The translations under genes were made by a program, and so were the position numbers. A model generated the notes under the pieces. That model was not told the origin of the DNA. It saw only the letters and a list, made by a program, of their open reading frames with translations, and searched no databases. This document shows, one piece after another, positions 35,388 to 44,180 of a stretch of DNA of 64,000 nucleotides. Position 1 is the first letter of the stretch; the number at the start of each line of letters is the position of its first letter. Source of the DNA: UBA4744 sp963723165 (lineage in GTDB: Bacteria > Actinomycetota > Acidimicrobiia > Spongiisociales > UBA4744); contig CAVRPP010000013.1 of NCBI GenBank assembly GCA_963723165.1, positions 1-64,000 on the forward strand. The letters are read 5' to 3'.

Positions 35388-35911
35388 TCTTGTTTCGCCA
35401 TGTCGATCCGCGGTACCCGTTTCTGTGGGAGACCCGCGACCAACCCGCGGCTCGATGGCACCAAACCGGCGATGGGCCCGTGCACTATCTGTCGGACACC
35501 CCGGATGGAGCCTGGGCGGAGTTTCTGCGGCATGAGGAGATCACCGACCTCGAGGACCTGGCCGGAGTCCAGCGGAGCATGTGGGCCGTCGAGGTCCCGG
35601 ATGTGCCCGTGCGGCGATCCGGGCTCCCGTTCCAGGTGGTGACAGGGGGATCGGAAACCTATCCGCGGTGCCGGCGATACGCATCGCGACTCCGGGCTGA
35701 AGGCGAGTCGGGTTTCTCAGTAGAGGGAGCGGCGCTGGAGCGCGACGCAGCACAAGGATGGACGGTTGACAACGGATTGCAGCCGGGTCCGGCCCGCACC
35801 GGCCGGGTCATCGTGCTGTTCGGAGTCCGGCCCGACCTGGTCGGTTGGCCGGCAGCCGCCCTCGGGCGGCCGCCTCCGTATCTCCTGGATAGGGTTCGCT
35901 ATCTGACGTAG
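35384..35911 (+). CDS. RES-domain toxin
   Basis: 175 residues from ATG 35384. RES-family features: LFRHVDPRYPFLW near the N-terminus (conserved Arg), YLSDTPDGAWAEFLRHEE (conserved Tyr-x-Ser and Glu), and a Ser-containing block near the middle, ending with the family-like RVIVLFGVRPDLVGW. RES toxins such as MbcT degrade NAD+ by phosphorolysis or hydrolysis and are neutralised by the Xre partner. Gene order antitoxin-toxin with ATGA overlap fits. Confidence 0.85.
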   Translation: MILFRHVDPRYPFLWETRDQPAARWHQTGDGPVHYLSDTPDGAWAEFLRHEEITDLEDLAGVQRSMWAVEVPDVPVRRSGLPFQVVTGGSETYPRCRRYASRLRAEGESGFSVEGAALERDAAQGWTVDNGLQPGPARTGRVIVLFGVRPDLVGWPAAALGRPPPYLLDRVRYLT

Positions 35912-35989
35912 CCGCCTCCGTGTGCCGTTCTCCGCCGAGCGCGTTCCCGGAGATGCAGGTGTTTGGGGATGGCAGTGTTCTCCAGTCGC

Positions 35990-38272
35990 TCAGCCGTCTC
36001 CCAAGGCCGTATGGAGGAATCGGACGGCGCCTTCCTTTGACAGAGGTTCATTGAAGTTCCCGCACTTCGGCGATTGGACACACGAGGGGCAGCCATCCTC
36101 GCAGGGACATCCATCGATCATCTGGGCGGTTGCGTCGAGGTGAGCGATGCCTTTTTCGAACGCCAGGGCGGAGATGCCGGCCCCTCCCGGGTAAGCCTCG
36201 TAGATGAAGATCGATCCGGTGCCCGTCTCGGGATGCAGCGGGGTGGAGAGGCCGCCGATATCCCAGCGGTCACAGATAGCGAAGAGGGGAAGCATGGCGA
36301 TAGCACCGTGTTCGGCGGCGTGCAGCGTGCCCGGTACGTCGCGATGGTCAACCCCGGCTGCCGAATACAGATCGTCGGGGATGGTCCACCAAACCGCATC
36401 CGTTTCGAATTCCACCGGGGGAAGGTCGAGGGCTTCGAAACTGAGCACCTCTCCTGAGCCGATCTGTTTGCGTTTGAACGCAACGACATGGCTCTCCACC
36501 CGCACCGATCCGACATGCTGGAGCAAGCGGCCGACCGGCCGCCGATCGCGAGTCTGGAGAATCTCCAGATACTTCTCCTCCTGCGCCTGGGTGTAATAGC
36601 CAACGGCCTCCTGGTGCACGAATACCTGCCGGTTTGCGAGATCCAGCCGATCGACCACGAAGGTGTCCCCCTGGTGGAGGTACACAGCGCCGGGGTGCGC
36701 CTGGTTGAAAGCCTGGGTCTCCTCGAGGGTCCCCAGCAGCTCATCTTTTGTTCCCTCGACGACCGAGAACGGCGAGCCACCGGAACTGCGAATACCGACC
36801 GACCCGGCGGGGCGGTTACGCCGCGCCCAGAACAGTCGTCCCTCCCGGAGGCGCAGGTCGCCGGCCTGGACCAGCCGGTTGGCTGCCTCTTCCATGCCCT
36901 CTCCGAGGAACTGCCGGTCATCGGGTTGCAGTGGTAGCTCGTAGGCAGCACACCCGGTGTGGGCCTCTGCCACCAGGGGGTTGTCCGGATTGATCACTGC
37001 CGACTCCGGTGGCCGTGTGAACAGTTCGCGGGGATGCATCATGTAGTACTGATCGAGCGCATCTTCTCCTCCCACGAGCACACCCAGTGAGTGTTCCTGG
37101 CTGCGGCCCGCCCGGCCGACCTGCTGCCAGAACGAGGAGAGGGTCCCGGGGAACGTGTTGATGATGGCCGCATCGAGGTTGCCGACATCGATACCCAGCT
37201 CGAGTGCATTAGTGGCCGTCACCCCGAGCAGATCGCCTCCGAACAGGGCGGCTTCGATGCGACGCCGGTCGGCCGGGAGGTACCCGCCCCGATAGGGGGC
37301 GATCCGTCCTCGCAGGGATTCCTCGAGTCGTCCGTCGGCCCACTTGTAGATCAGCTCGGTAGCTTTCCGGCTTCTGGAGAAGACGATGGTGTTGCGCTCG
37401 TTGCGGATCAGATCTACGAAGAGGTCGGTCGCTTCCCCCATGGCGCTGCGACGGCGCCTCGGTCCATCGTCGGTGAGAGGTGGATTCCACAGGGCGATCA
37501 GCTTCTCTCCTTGCGGTGAATCGTCACCCTCCAGGACTGCGACCTCGATGCCGCTCAAGCGCCCGGCCAGTTGGCCGGGGTTTCCGATCGTGGCCGAGGC
37601 GAAGACCAGGGTCGGCTGCTTGCCGTAATGGGCGGCAAGCCTCCGCAGCCTGCGCACCACGTGCGCCACATGACTGCCGAAGATGCCGCGGAGCACGTGC
37701 ATCTCGTCGATGACGATGTACTCGAGGCGCAGCAGGAAGTCTGCCCACTTCCCATGGTTCGGCAGCATGCCGAAGTGGAGCATGTCGGGATTGGTCAGGA
37801 TGACGTTGGCATGGCGCCGTGCCCACAGACGATCCTCTTGAGACGTATCTCCGTCGTAGGTAGCCGCCACCAATCCCGGGATTCGCAGAGCCGCCAGGCT
37901 TCGCAGTTGATCCTGGGCGAGGGCTTTGGTCGGGAAGACGAGCAGGGACGAAGTACGCGGGTTCTCCAGGATCGCTTCGGCTATTGGAATCTGGAAACTG
38001 AGCGACTTGCCGGAGGCAGTGCCGGACACCAGGACCGTATGAGTTCCGGATCGTATCGATTCCACAGCTCTTGCCTGGTGCCGGTACAGGCGTTCGATCC
38101 CGTGGTCTGCGAGACGCTGCGCGAGTGCCCCATGCAGAGGAGGATCGACTTCGCCGAAGATGGCCGGCCGGGCCGGCAGGCGCTCCAAGTGCGCCAACTC
38201 GCCTTCCAGGTCCGGGTCCTCGACCCAGGCGTGTACCAGTGTGTCGAGGTCCATGGGACTCCAGTTTGTCAT
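35990..38272 (-). CDS. MrfA/SftH-like DEAD/DEAH helicase with DUF1998 domain
   Basis: 760 residues. Superfamily 2 motifs: ERLYRHQARAVESI, Walker A SGTASGKSLSFQ, LVFPTKALAQDQ, DEMH box VIDEMHVLRGIFGSH, SATIGNP, and motif VI QQVGRAGRSQEHSL. The C-terminal DUF1998 region has four Cys (CPCEDGCPSCVQ, then CGN), the metal/Fe-S site of MrfA. Homologues are B. subtilis MrfA (mitomycin-lesion repair) and mycobacterial SftH/Rv3649. It is the helicase of the actinobacterial helicase/secretion neighbourhood, here on the opposite strand to the Tad genes with the toxin-antitoxin pair between. Confidence 0.93.
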   Translation of the reverse strand: MTNWSPMDLDTLVHAWVEDPDLEGELAHLERLPARPAIFGEVDPPLHGALAQRLADHGIERLYRHQARAVESIRSGTHTVLVSGTASGKSLSFQIPIAEAILENPRTSSLLVFPTKALAQDQLRSLAALRIPGLVAATYDGDTSQEDRLWARRHANVILTNPDMLHFGMLPNHGKWADFLLRLEYIVIDEMHVLRGIFGSHVAHVVRRLRRLAAHYGKQPTLVFASATIGNPGQLAGRLSGIEVAVLEGDDSPQGEKLIALWNPPLTDDGPRRRRSAMGEATDLFVDLIRNERNTIVFSRSRKATELIYKWADGRLEESLRGRIAPYRGGYLPADRRRIEAALFGGDLLGVTATNALELGIDVGNLDAAIINTFPGTLSSFWQQVGRAGRSQEHSLGVLVGGEDALDQYYMMHPRELFTRPPESAVINPDNPLVAEAHTGCAAYELPLQPDDRQFLGEGMEEAANRLVQAGDLRLREGRLFWARRNRPAGSVGIRSSGGSPFSVVEGTKDELLGTLEETQAFNQAHPGAVYLHQGDTFVVDRLDLANRQVFVHQEAVGYYTQAQEEKYLEILQTRDRRPVGRLLQHVGSVRVESHVVAFKRKQIGSGEVLSFEALDLPPVEFETDAVWWTIPDDLYSAAGVDHRDVPGTLHAAEHGAIAMLPLFAICDRWDIGGLSTPLHPETGTGSIFIYEAYPGGAGISALAFEKGIAHLDATAQMIDGCPCEDGCPSCVQSPKCGNFNEPLSKEGAVRFLHTALGDG

Positions 38273-38299
38273 CTCCCCGTGACAATTTCGCCGGGAGGG

Positions 38300-39517
38300 T
38301 CACTCCGCTTCCAGTACCCCGTCGGCGAGGTCGGCAAAAGTATCGAACGCGGCATCGGTCAGATAGACCACGCTGGCGCTCCCAGCCGTCCCCACCCGGC
38401 CGTCGGCAACCACATTGGCGAGGGTGTCGGGATCCAGGTCGTAGGTCATGGCTCCCAGGGTGAGGAGTTGCTCCGCAGAGAGATCGGTCCAGACGAACTC
38501 ACCGAGAAGTTCGAGCAGGCGGGGTAGTTCTCCGATTCCGAGCGATTGGACTCTTCGGAGAGCGGCCACCATCAAGAGACCCTGGTGATAGCTCCGGGTG
38601 AAGTCGCCTCCGGCCAGGGTGCGATTGCGGGCAAATGCGAGAGCGTCCGCTCCGCCGAACAGTTGCAGCCCGGCACTGAAGAACGCTTTCGACTTCGGCT
38701 CGGCCATGGCGAACGGAACATCAAACTCGAAGCCGCCGAAGGCGTCCACCAGGCCCTCGAAACCGAGGAAGCCGGTGACCAGGTAGCCCTCGAGAGGCAG
38801 GCCGGTCAGATTGCGGGCGGTCTCGAGGACCACTTCGGGCCCGTGGGACGCCATGACGTTGGTGAACTTGTTATTTCCCCCGTACGAAGCCTCGACCCAG
38901 GAGTCCCGGGGGATTCCGACGATCGATCCCTGACCGGTGCCGGGAACCATGCCCACCAGGTGCAGCGAGTCTGCCCGGTAGCCGAGCGGATTCTGACCGG
39001 GACGAGCATCCGAGCCGATGACGAGGGCGAGTCGCGGGCCGTCGCCGTACCAGGCTGTCTTGGCGAACCTGGACAGGCGCGCTCCCACGATCCTCCAGCC
39101 ACCGGTTGTGTCGTTGACGAGGAGAATGATGTCTTCGTCGGCGACCACGACGGCGACCTCCGATTCGACGATCGTCCCGGTGGTGACCGTGCCGGAAACA
39201 GCGACCTCTCCGACGGTCTGCCCGAGGTCGGCAAGATGTTCAACCAGGCCCGCAGGCGGATCCGGGACCTCTCCCGCGGCCGGGTCTGCCGCGTAGGTGT
39301 ACAGGTCGAGGACGGGAGCGTCGAGACCGGCTGGTGCACCAGCGAGCTCCAGTGAAACAGTTGTTTGCGGAAGCGTTGCCGTCGACGTTGTTGCCGCCGT
39401 GGTCGATGTGGTTGAGGTCGCGGTCGTGGTCGTGGTCGATGGTTCGGCTTCCGCAGCGCAAGCGCCTGCGGTCATCGAAAGGATCACGAGGAGGGCGGCG
39501 AAGTGCAGTCGTTTCAT
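38300..39517 (-). CDS. LytR-CpsA-Psr (LCP) family lipoprotein
   Basis: 405 residues. N-terminus with lipobox SMTAGAC (Cys20) and a Thr-rich linker (about 25-50). LCP domain from about 155: LVIGSDARPG, YRADSLHLVGMVPG, GSIVGIPRDSWVEA, then KFTNVMASHGPEVVLETARN, ALAFARNRTLAGGDFTRSYHQ with the conserved Arg residues. LCP proteins attach glycopolymers to peptidoglycan. Unlike most LCPs it is a predicted lipoprotein rather than a membrane-helix-anchored protein. Lies 27 bases past the helicase start, same strand. Confidence 0.88.
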   Translation of the reverse strand: MKRLHFAALLVILSMTAGACAAEAEPSTTTTTATSTTSTTAATTSTATLPQTTVSLELAGAPAGLDAPVLDLYTYAADPAAGEVPDPPAGLVEHLADLGQTVGEVAVSGTVTTGTIVESEVAVVVADEDIILLVNDTTGGWRIVGARLSRFAKTAWYGDGPRLALVIGSDARPGQNPLGYRADSLHLVGMVPGTGQGSIVGIPRDSWVEASYGGNNKFTNVMASHGPEVVLETARNLTGLPLEGYLVTGFLGFEGLVDAFGGFEFDVPFAMAEPKSKAFFSAGLQLFGGADALAFARNRTLAGGDFTRSYHQGLLMVAALRRVQSLGIGELPRLLELLGEFVWTDLSAEQLLTLGAMTYDLDPDTLANVVADGRVGTAGSASVVYLTDAAFDTFADLADGVLEAE

Positions 39518-39610
39518 GGAAATTAGGACAGTAGAGCTCCGGTCGGGTTATCGGTACCCGGCGCGGCGTCGGCGAACGGCTGCGTGCTCTAGCATCTGTC
39601 GTGTCCGCAG

Positions 39611-40912
39611 ATGGGAGTGAAGGTGGAGGTCTTCGAGAGCCTCGTCGAACTGCTGATAATCCTCATTGCGGCAAAGGTCGGCGCAGAGGTGATGGCCCGG
39701 CTTCGTCAACCTGCAGTCATCGGAGAGTTGTTGATCGGAGCCATCATCGGCGCCAGCGTGCTCGGCTGGGTGGGCGGAGGCGACGGTGGCTTGCTCTCCA
39801 CGCTGGCGGAAATCGGCGTGATTCTGCTCCTGTTTGAAGTCGGCCTCGAGACGGACCTTCGCTCCTTTGCCCGGTTGGGTCCTTCTGCCCTTTCTGTGGC
39901 CTTTGTGGGGGTGGCAACCCCGTTTGCGCTGGGTTTCTTTGCGGTCAAGTGGCTATCGATTGGGGGCGGTTCGACCGAATTGGCCCTCTTCATGGGTGCG
40001 GCGATGACGGCGACGAGCGTGGGTATCACCGCCCGAGTTTTTGCCGACCTGCGCCGCCTCCACACCGACGAAGCGAAAACGATCATCGGTGCCGCGGTCA
40101 TCGACGATGTGGTCGGACTGATAATTCTGGGGGTAGTTGCGGCAACCCTCGGGGGCGAAGGCGAATTCACCACCGGCACCCTGCTCGGGATCACGGCCAA
40201 AGCGGTGGGCTTTCTGGTCGTCGTAGTTGCCGTCGGTCATGTCATTGCGCCCTTCTTCTTCCGCTTCCTGCGTTTCCTCAAGGTCGAAGGGAGCTTTGTC
40301 GTCGGCTCCTTCGTGTTCGCCATTGCGGTCGGGCTGGCGGCAGAACACTTCGCCGGTCTCGAACCGATTGTCGGTGCGTTCGCCGCTGGTCTGGTCGCCG
40401 GCCAAACCAGCTTCTCGGACAGAATCGAAGCTGAGCTTCGACCAATTGCATTCCTCTTTGTGCCCATCTTCTTCCTGTTTATCGGGACCCAGGTCGATGT
40501 CATCGCCTTGTCGGATCCACAGGTCCTGTTGGCAGGCGGATTGATTTCTGTGCTGGCGATCGTCGGGAAGTTCGTAGCCGGCTTCGGGGTCCTGTCGAAA
40601 GGAGTGAACCGACGGATCGTCGGGGTGGGCATGGTTCCCCGTGGCGAGGTGGGTTTGATTTTCGCCGCCCTGGGAGCCAACGAATTGCGGTCCGTAGTAA
40701 GCCCTGGTGATAACGCGGTGGTAGTGCTGATGGTGGTGGTTACCACTCTGATAGCGCCGCTGATTCTCAACCGGATGCTGAAGGCGCATCCTCTCGATGA
40801 TGAGACCGCAGCCGAAGAAGAGTCTGTTGCTTCCATGGGCAAGATCCTCGACTCGCCCGTCACCGGGTCGCCAGAGCAGGACGCCACGCTGCGTGGCATT
40901 CCGGAGGATTAG
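39611..40912 (+). CDS. Cation:proton antiporter (CPA family)
   Basis: 433 residues with about twelve membrane helices; the family block RQPAVIGELLIGAIIG near 35-50, GLETDLRSFARLG, GAAMTATSVGITARVFADL, and VIDDVVGLIILGVVA with the ion-binding Asp pair, identify a Na+/H+ or K+/H+ exchanger (CPA2/KefB-like membrane part, no TrkA-N domain). Its stop codon TAG (40910-40912) lies within the 6-bp target duplication of the IS481 element that follows; the sequence before and after the insertion shows the gene was not truncated. Start ATG 39611. Confidence 0.9.
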   Translation: MGVKVEVFESLVELLIILIAAKVGAEVMARLRQPAVIGELLIGAIIGASVLGWVGGGDGGLLSTLAEIGVILLLFEVGLETDLRSFARLGPSALSVAFVGVATPFALGFFAVKWLSIGGGSTELALFMGAAMTATSVGITARVFADLRRLHTDEAKTIIGAAVIDDVVGLIILGVVAATLGGEGEFTTGTLLGITAKAVGFLVVVVAVGHVIAPFFFRFLRFLKVEGSFVVGSFVFAIAVGLAAEHFAGLEPIVGAFAAGLVAGQTSFSDRIEAELRPIAFLFVPIFFLFIGTQVDVIALSDPQVLLAGGLISVLAIVGKFVAGFGVLSKGVNRRIVGVGMVPRGEVGLIFAALGANELRSVVSPGDNAVVVLMVVVTTLIAPLILNRMLKAHPLDDETAAEEESVASMGKILDSPVTGSPEQDATLRGIPED

Positions 40913-40913
40913 C
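40908..40913. repeat. Target-site duplication, left copy (ATTAGC)
   Basis: ATTAGC immediately outside the left IS end, matching 41990-41995 outside the right end. The antiporter stop codon and, on the other strand, the transposase stop codon both lie in these six bases. Confidence 0.85.
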
Positions 40914-41889
40914 TGTGCTCCGCGGGGAGGTTGTCCTGGAGGATGCTGATGGGGGTGGCCCATTTGAGCGATCCGTGGGGTCGGTGGTGATTGTAGAAGT
41001 GGATGAAGCGGTGGTAGTGGTCGGTCCGTTGGTTGTCTGAGGTCCAGGGGCGGATATAGGCCCACTCCTCGAGAAGGATGCGGTGGAATCGTTCGACTTT
41101 GCCGTTGGTTTGGGGCCGGCGGGGTCGGGTCTTCTTGACTTCGGTGCCGGTTTCCGCGCAGGCGCGATGCCACAGTCCGGACCGGTAACAGGACCCGTTG
41201 TCAGTTATGACCCGTTTCGGAGTGATTCCGATCGACTGGTACCAGGCGGCGGTTCTCCTCCAGAACCCAGCGGCGGTGGCGGCTTGTTCGTCGGTGTGGA
41301 TCTCGGAGTAAGCGATCCGGCTGCGGTCGTCGATAGCGGTGTGGATGTAGCGGTAACCGACCCGGCGGCTTTTGGCCTGCTCCCCTGGATAGCCTTTCCC
41401 TCGGATACGCCAGCCGCCACCTGGAGGGATCCCAGCAAGTTTCTTGATATCGACGTGGATCAGCTCACCAGGAGTGTCTCGCTGATAACGACGTGGCGGT
41501 TCATGTCGGGTGGCGCGGTCACCCCGATCCAAGCGTCCCAGGCCGGCCCGGTTGAGGATATTCTGCACCGTCGAGGCAGCTAACCCGACCTCGAACCCAA
41601 TATGGTCCGCGCCCCAACGGCGTTTGCGGCGGAGATGAATCACCCGACGCCGTATCGACCTCGGGGTCCGGTTCGGTGATCGATGCGGCCTCGACGACCG
41701 ATCCTCCAAACCGGCTTCACCCTCAGCGAGGTATCGATCGCGCCACTTACGTACCGTCTTCGCATCAACCTGGAACCGCTCCGCTGCGGCTTCCACCGTC
41801 CACCCCCGATCCAGTACACAACCAACCATCCGACGCCGCCCCTCCACCGTAAGCGGCGCATTCGGATGCTGAGGTCTACCGTTGGACAT
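40909..41889 (-). CDS. IS481-family transposase
   Basis: 326 residues from ATG 41889 (SNGRPQHPNAPLTVEGRRRM). N-terminal HTH (TVEAAAERFQVDAKTVRKW), second helical part (LRRKRRWGADHIGFEVGL), and DDE integrase core: first Asp in ELIHVDIKKLAGIP, second in VITDNGSCYRSG, Glu in RPQTNGKVERFHRILLEEW; ending HRPHGSLKWATPI. The last Ser codon uses one base of the element and the stop TAA lies wholly in the flanking target duplication. A longer frame to 41949 is possible but less natural. Confidence 0.92.
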   Translation of the reverse strand: MSNGRPQHPNAPLTVEGRRRMVGCVLDRGWTVEAAAERFQVDAKTVRKWRDRYLAEGEAGLEDRSSRPHRSPNRTPRSIRRRVIHLRRKRRWGADHIGFEVGLAASTVQNILNRAGLGRLDRGDRATRHEPPRRYQRDTPGELIHVDIKKLAGIPPGGGWRIRGKGYPGEQAKSRRVGYRYIHTAIDDRSRIAYSEIHTDEQAATAAGFWRRTAAWYQSIGITPKRVITDNGSCYRSGLWHRACAETGTEVKKTRPRRPQTNGKVERFHRILLEEWAYIRPWTSDNQRTDHYHRFIHFYNHHRPHGSLKWATPISILQDNLPAEHS

Positions 41890-41989
41890 GAGCCCTCCTT
41901 CGAGTCGTGAGTCCTTCAACCCACAGTCTCGCAAGGAGGGCTCAACCAATCACACCATCCCAACAGGGACAACGTCCCCGGTTGTCACA
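40914..41989 (-). mobile_element. IS481-family insertion sequence, complete (1076 bp)
   Basis: One transposase gene bounded by imperfect terminal inverted repeats: left end TGTGCTCCGCGGGGAGGTTG (40914 onward, similarity to 40945) and right end read inward TGTGACAACCGGGGACGTTG (41989 back to 41956); 17 of the first 23 positions agree. A 6-bp direct duplication ATTAGC flanks both ends. IS481 elements are known for TGT termini and a preferred 6-bp target. Removing the element and one ATTAGC joins the antiporter stop directly to the hppA promoter region. Recent, probably active insertion. Confidence 0.88.
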
Positions 41990-41995
41990 ATTAGC
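41990..41995. repeat. Target-site duplication, right copy (ATTAGC)
   Basis: ATTAGC immediately outside the right IS end, matching 40908-40913. Confidence 0.85.
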
Positions 41996-42002
41996 CGTCA
42001 TC

Positions 42003-42031
42003 TTGGTGGGCAAACGCTCGCCTCTTATACT
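42003..42031 (+). promoter_or_regulatory. Candidate sigma-70-type promoter of hppA
   Basis: TTGGTG at 42003-42008 and TATACT at 42026-42031 with a 17-base spacer, 29 bases before the hppA start. The IS481 element ends only 8 bases before the right target duplication, leaving the promoter intact. Confidence 0.65.
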
Positions 42032-42060
42032 CCGAATGCCGGCGAACAAACGAGGGGGAG

Positions 42061-44133
42061 ATGTCAACCGAGTTCTTTTTGGTAGGGGCAATTATCTCGG
42101 CAGTCATGGCTCTGGGACTGGCCCTTTACTTTGGGCGGCATGTACTGGCCATGGACCGCGGGTCGGATCAGATGGTGTCGATCTCGAATGCTATTCGGGA
42201 AGGTGCCGACGCCTTTATGCGTCGGGAGTACACCTGGGTCGCAGGCTTCGTTCTGATCCTGGCCGTTTTGATTGCAACGTTGCTCCCCTTCGGCGGTTGG
42301 AAGGCCGCCGCTTTTGTGTTCGGTGCCCTCTTGTCCGGCGGAGCCGGTTTTGTGGGTATGCGGATCGCCACTGCCGCCAACTCGCGGACCACAGAAGCCG
42401 CGAGGACAGGTGGGGTCGCCAAGGCGCTGCCGGTTGCGTTCCGTGGCGGAGCCGTGATGGGCTTCACCGTTGCCGGTTTCGGGTTGCTCGGCGTCGGTCT
42501 CGGTTTCTGGCTGTTCAATACTGAGTTGCTCGGAGTCGGCGATCTGGATACGAGCTGGGCCGAGGTGCTGGCTGCCATCGGGCTGGGTGGTTCCTCGATC
42601 GCGCTGTTCGCCAGAGTCGGCGGCGGCATCTTCACCAAGGCTGCAGACGTGGGGGCCGATCTGGTCGGGAAAGTGGAGGCGGGAATCCCCGAAGACGATC
42701 CGCGTAACCCGGCCACGATCGCAGACAACGTCGGTGACAATGTCGGTGACGTGGCAGGGATGGGGGCAGATCTCTTCGAGAGCTACGTCGGGTCACTGAT
42801 CGCTCCGATCGTCTATGCCGTGATCGTCTTCCAGGGGAGCTCTTTTCTGTCGGAGGCCGTGATATTCCCGCTGGCCGTCGCGGCGCTTGGCATGGTGGCC
42901 TCGATTGCCAGTTCCTTTCTGGTCCGGGTCAGCGGTGAGAACCTGGCCGCCGGTCTGCATCGGGGGACCTGGGCTGCTTCTGGCCTGACGGCTCTTGGCG
43001 TCCTGGGACTATCGGTCTGGATCTTCGGCGGGGACTCGGGGGTCGCCAACCCGATCGGTTTGTTTGTGGCCGTCGTGATCGGGCTGACTGTCGGCATGCT
43101 GGTCGGTCAGATCTCTGAGTGGTTCACGTCCGACCATCACAAGAAGGTCAAGGAGATCGCCCGCCAGTCCGAGACTGGAGCGGCCACGGTGATTCTCGCC
43201 GGCATTGCAGAAGGGATGCGTTCTGCAGCCTTCAGCGTGATCGTTGTTGCCTTCGGCATCTTTGGAGCATTCTGGGCGGGCGATTGGGCGCTCGGTGACG
43301 GTGGTGGGGTCTACGGAGTTGCCATCGCTGCGATCGGAGTACTCGCAACGCTGGGGATCACCGTGGCAGTCGACGCATACGGACCCATTGCCGACAACGC
43401 CGGCGGTATCGCCGAGATGGCACATCTGCCTCCCGAAGTTCGAGAAGCGACCGACGCGCTCGATTCGCTGGGCAACACGACGGCCGCAATGGCGAAGGGG
43501 TTTGCTATCGCCTCGGCAGCGGTGACCGCCCTCGCCTTGTTCTCGGCTTTCACGCAGGCCGTGAAGCTCGAATCGATCGACCTGACCAACGTCGGCACCA
43601 TTGTCGGGCTCTTCCTCGGCGCCATGTTCCCGTTCCTGTTTGCGGCGATGACCATCAACGCAGTTGGTCGGGCGGCATCCAAAATGATCGAGGAAGTGCG
43701 CCGCCAATTCAGGGAGATCCCGGGCTTGCGGGAGGGCCGGGAAGGCGTCAAGGCCGAGTACGGCAAGTGCGTCGATATCGCCACCGGTGCGGCCTTGCGC
43801 GAAATGGTGACCCCAGGGTTGCTGGCCGTTCTCTTCCCCATCGTGATCGGCTTCATCGATGTTGAAGCACTGGGCGGTTTCCTGGCCGGTGCCCTGGTTA
43901 CCGGGTTTCTCCTGGCCATCTATATGGCCAACGCCGGTGGCGCCTGGGACAACGCCAAGAAGTTCATCGAGTCGGGTGCGTACGGCGGCAAGGGCTCTGA
44001 CGCTCACAAAGCGGCCGTGATCGGTGACACGGTTGGTGATCCGTTCAAGGACACCGCCGGTCCGGCCATGAATATTGTGATCAAAGTCATGACGATCGTC
44101 AGCCTGATCTTTGCGTCGGCGTTTATCGCCTGA
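42061..44133 (+). CDS. hppA: Membrane-bound ion-pumping pyrophosphatase
   Basis: 690 residues with about sixteen membrane helices. Couples PPi hydrolysis to H+ (or Na+) export. Catalytic blocks: DVGADLVGKVEAGIPEDDPR, NPATIADNVGDNVGDVAGMGADL, and near the end KAAVIGDTVGDPFKDTAGPA. The segment LGNTTAAMAKGFAIASAA has Ala where K+-independent enzymes have Lys, indicating the K+-dependent subclass (established marker). H+ versus Na+ specificity cannot be read with certainty. GAGGGGGAG precedes the ATG. Confidence 0.96.
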   Translation: MSTEFFLVGAIISAVMALGLALYFGRHVLAMDRGSDQMVSISNAIREGADAFMRREYTWVAGFVLILAVLIATLLPFGGWKAAAFVFGALLSGGAGFVGMRIATAANSRTTEAARTGGVAKALPVAFRGGAVMGFTVAGFGLLGVGLGFWLFNTELLGVGDLDTSWAEVLAAIGLGGSSIALFARVGGGIFTKAADVGADLVGKVEAGIPEDDPRNPATIADNVGDNVGDVAGMGADLFESYVGSLIAPIVYAVIVFQGSSFLSEAVIFPLAVAALGMVASIASSFLVRVSGENLAAGLHRGTWAASGLTALGVLGLSVWIFGGDSGVANPIGLFVAVVIGLTVGMLVGQISEWFTSDHHKKVKEIARQSETGAATVILAGIAEGMRSAAFSVIVVAFGIFGAFWAGDWALGDGGGVYGVAIAAIGVLATLGITVAVDAYGPIADNAGGIAEMAHLPPEVREATDALDSLGNTTAAMAKGFAIASAAVTALALFSAFTQAVKLESIDLTNVGTIVGLFLGAMFPFLFAAMTINAVGRAASKMIEEVRRQFREIPGLREGREGVKAEYGKCVDIATGAALREMVTPGLLAVLFPIVIGFIDVEALGGFLAGALVTGFLLAIYMANAGGAWDNAKKFIESGAYGGKGSDAHKAAVIGDTVGDPFKDTAGPAMNIVIKVMTIVSLIFASAFIA

Positions 44134-44137
44134 GGGT

Positions 44138-44166
44138 CCGGCGGGCGGCAAAGGGCACACCGCCGG
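44138..44166 (+). terminator. Possible hairpin between hppA and the phosphatase gene
   Basis: CCGGCGG (44138-44144) and CCGCCGG (44160-44166) are a perfect 7-bp stem with a 15-nt loop, directly after the hppA stop. No T tract, so termination is uncertain. Confidence 0.3.
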
Positions 44167-44180
44167 TACCATCGTCGGCT

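Noticed and set aside
43009..44172. 387-residue open frame antisense to hppA
   Set aside because: High-GC shadow frame, rich in His/Asp/Gly, no domain; opposite strand is certain.
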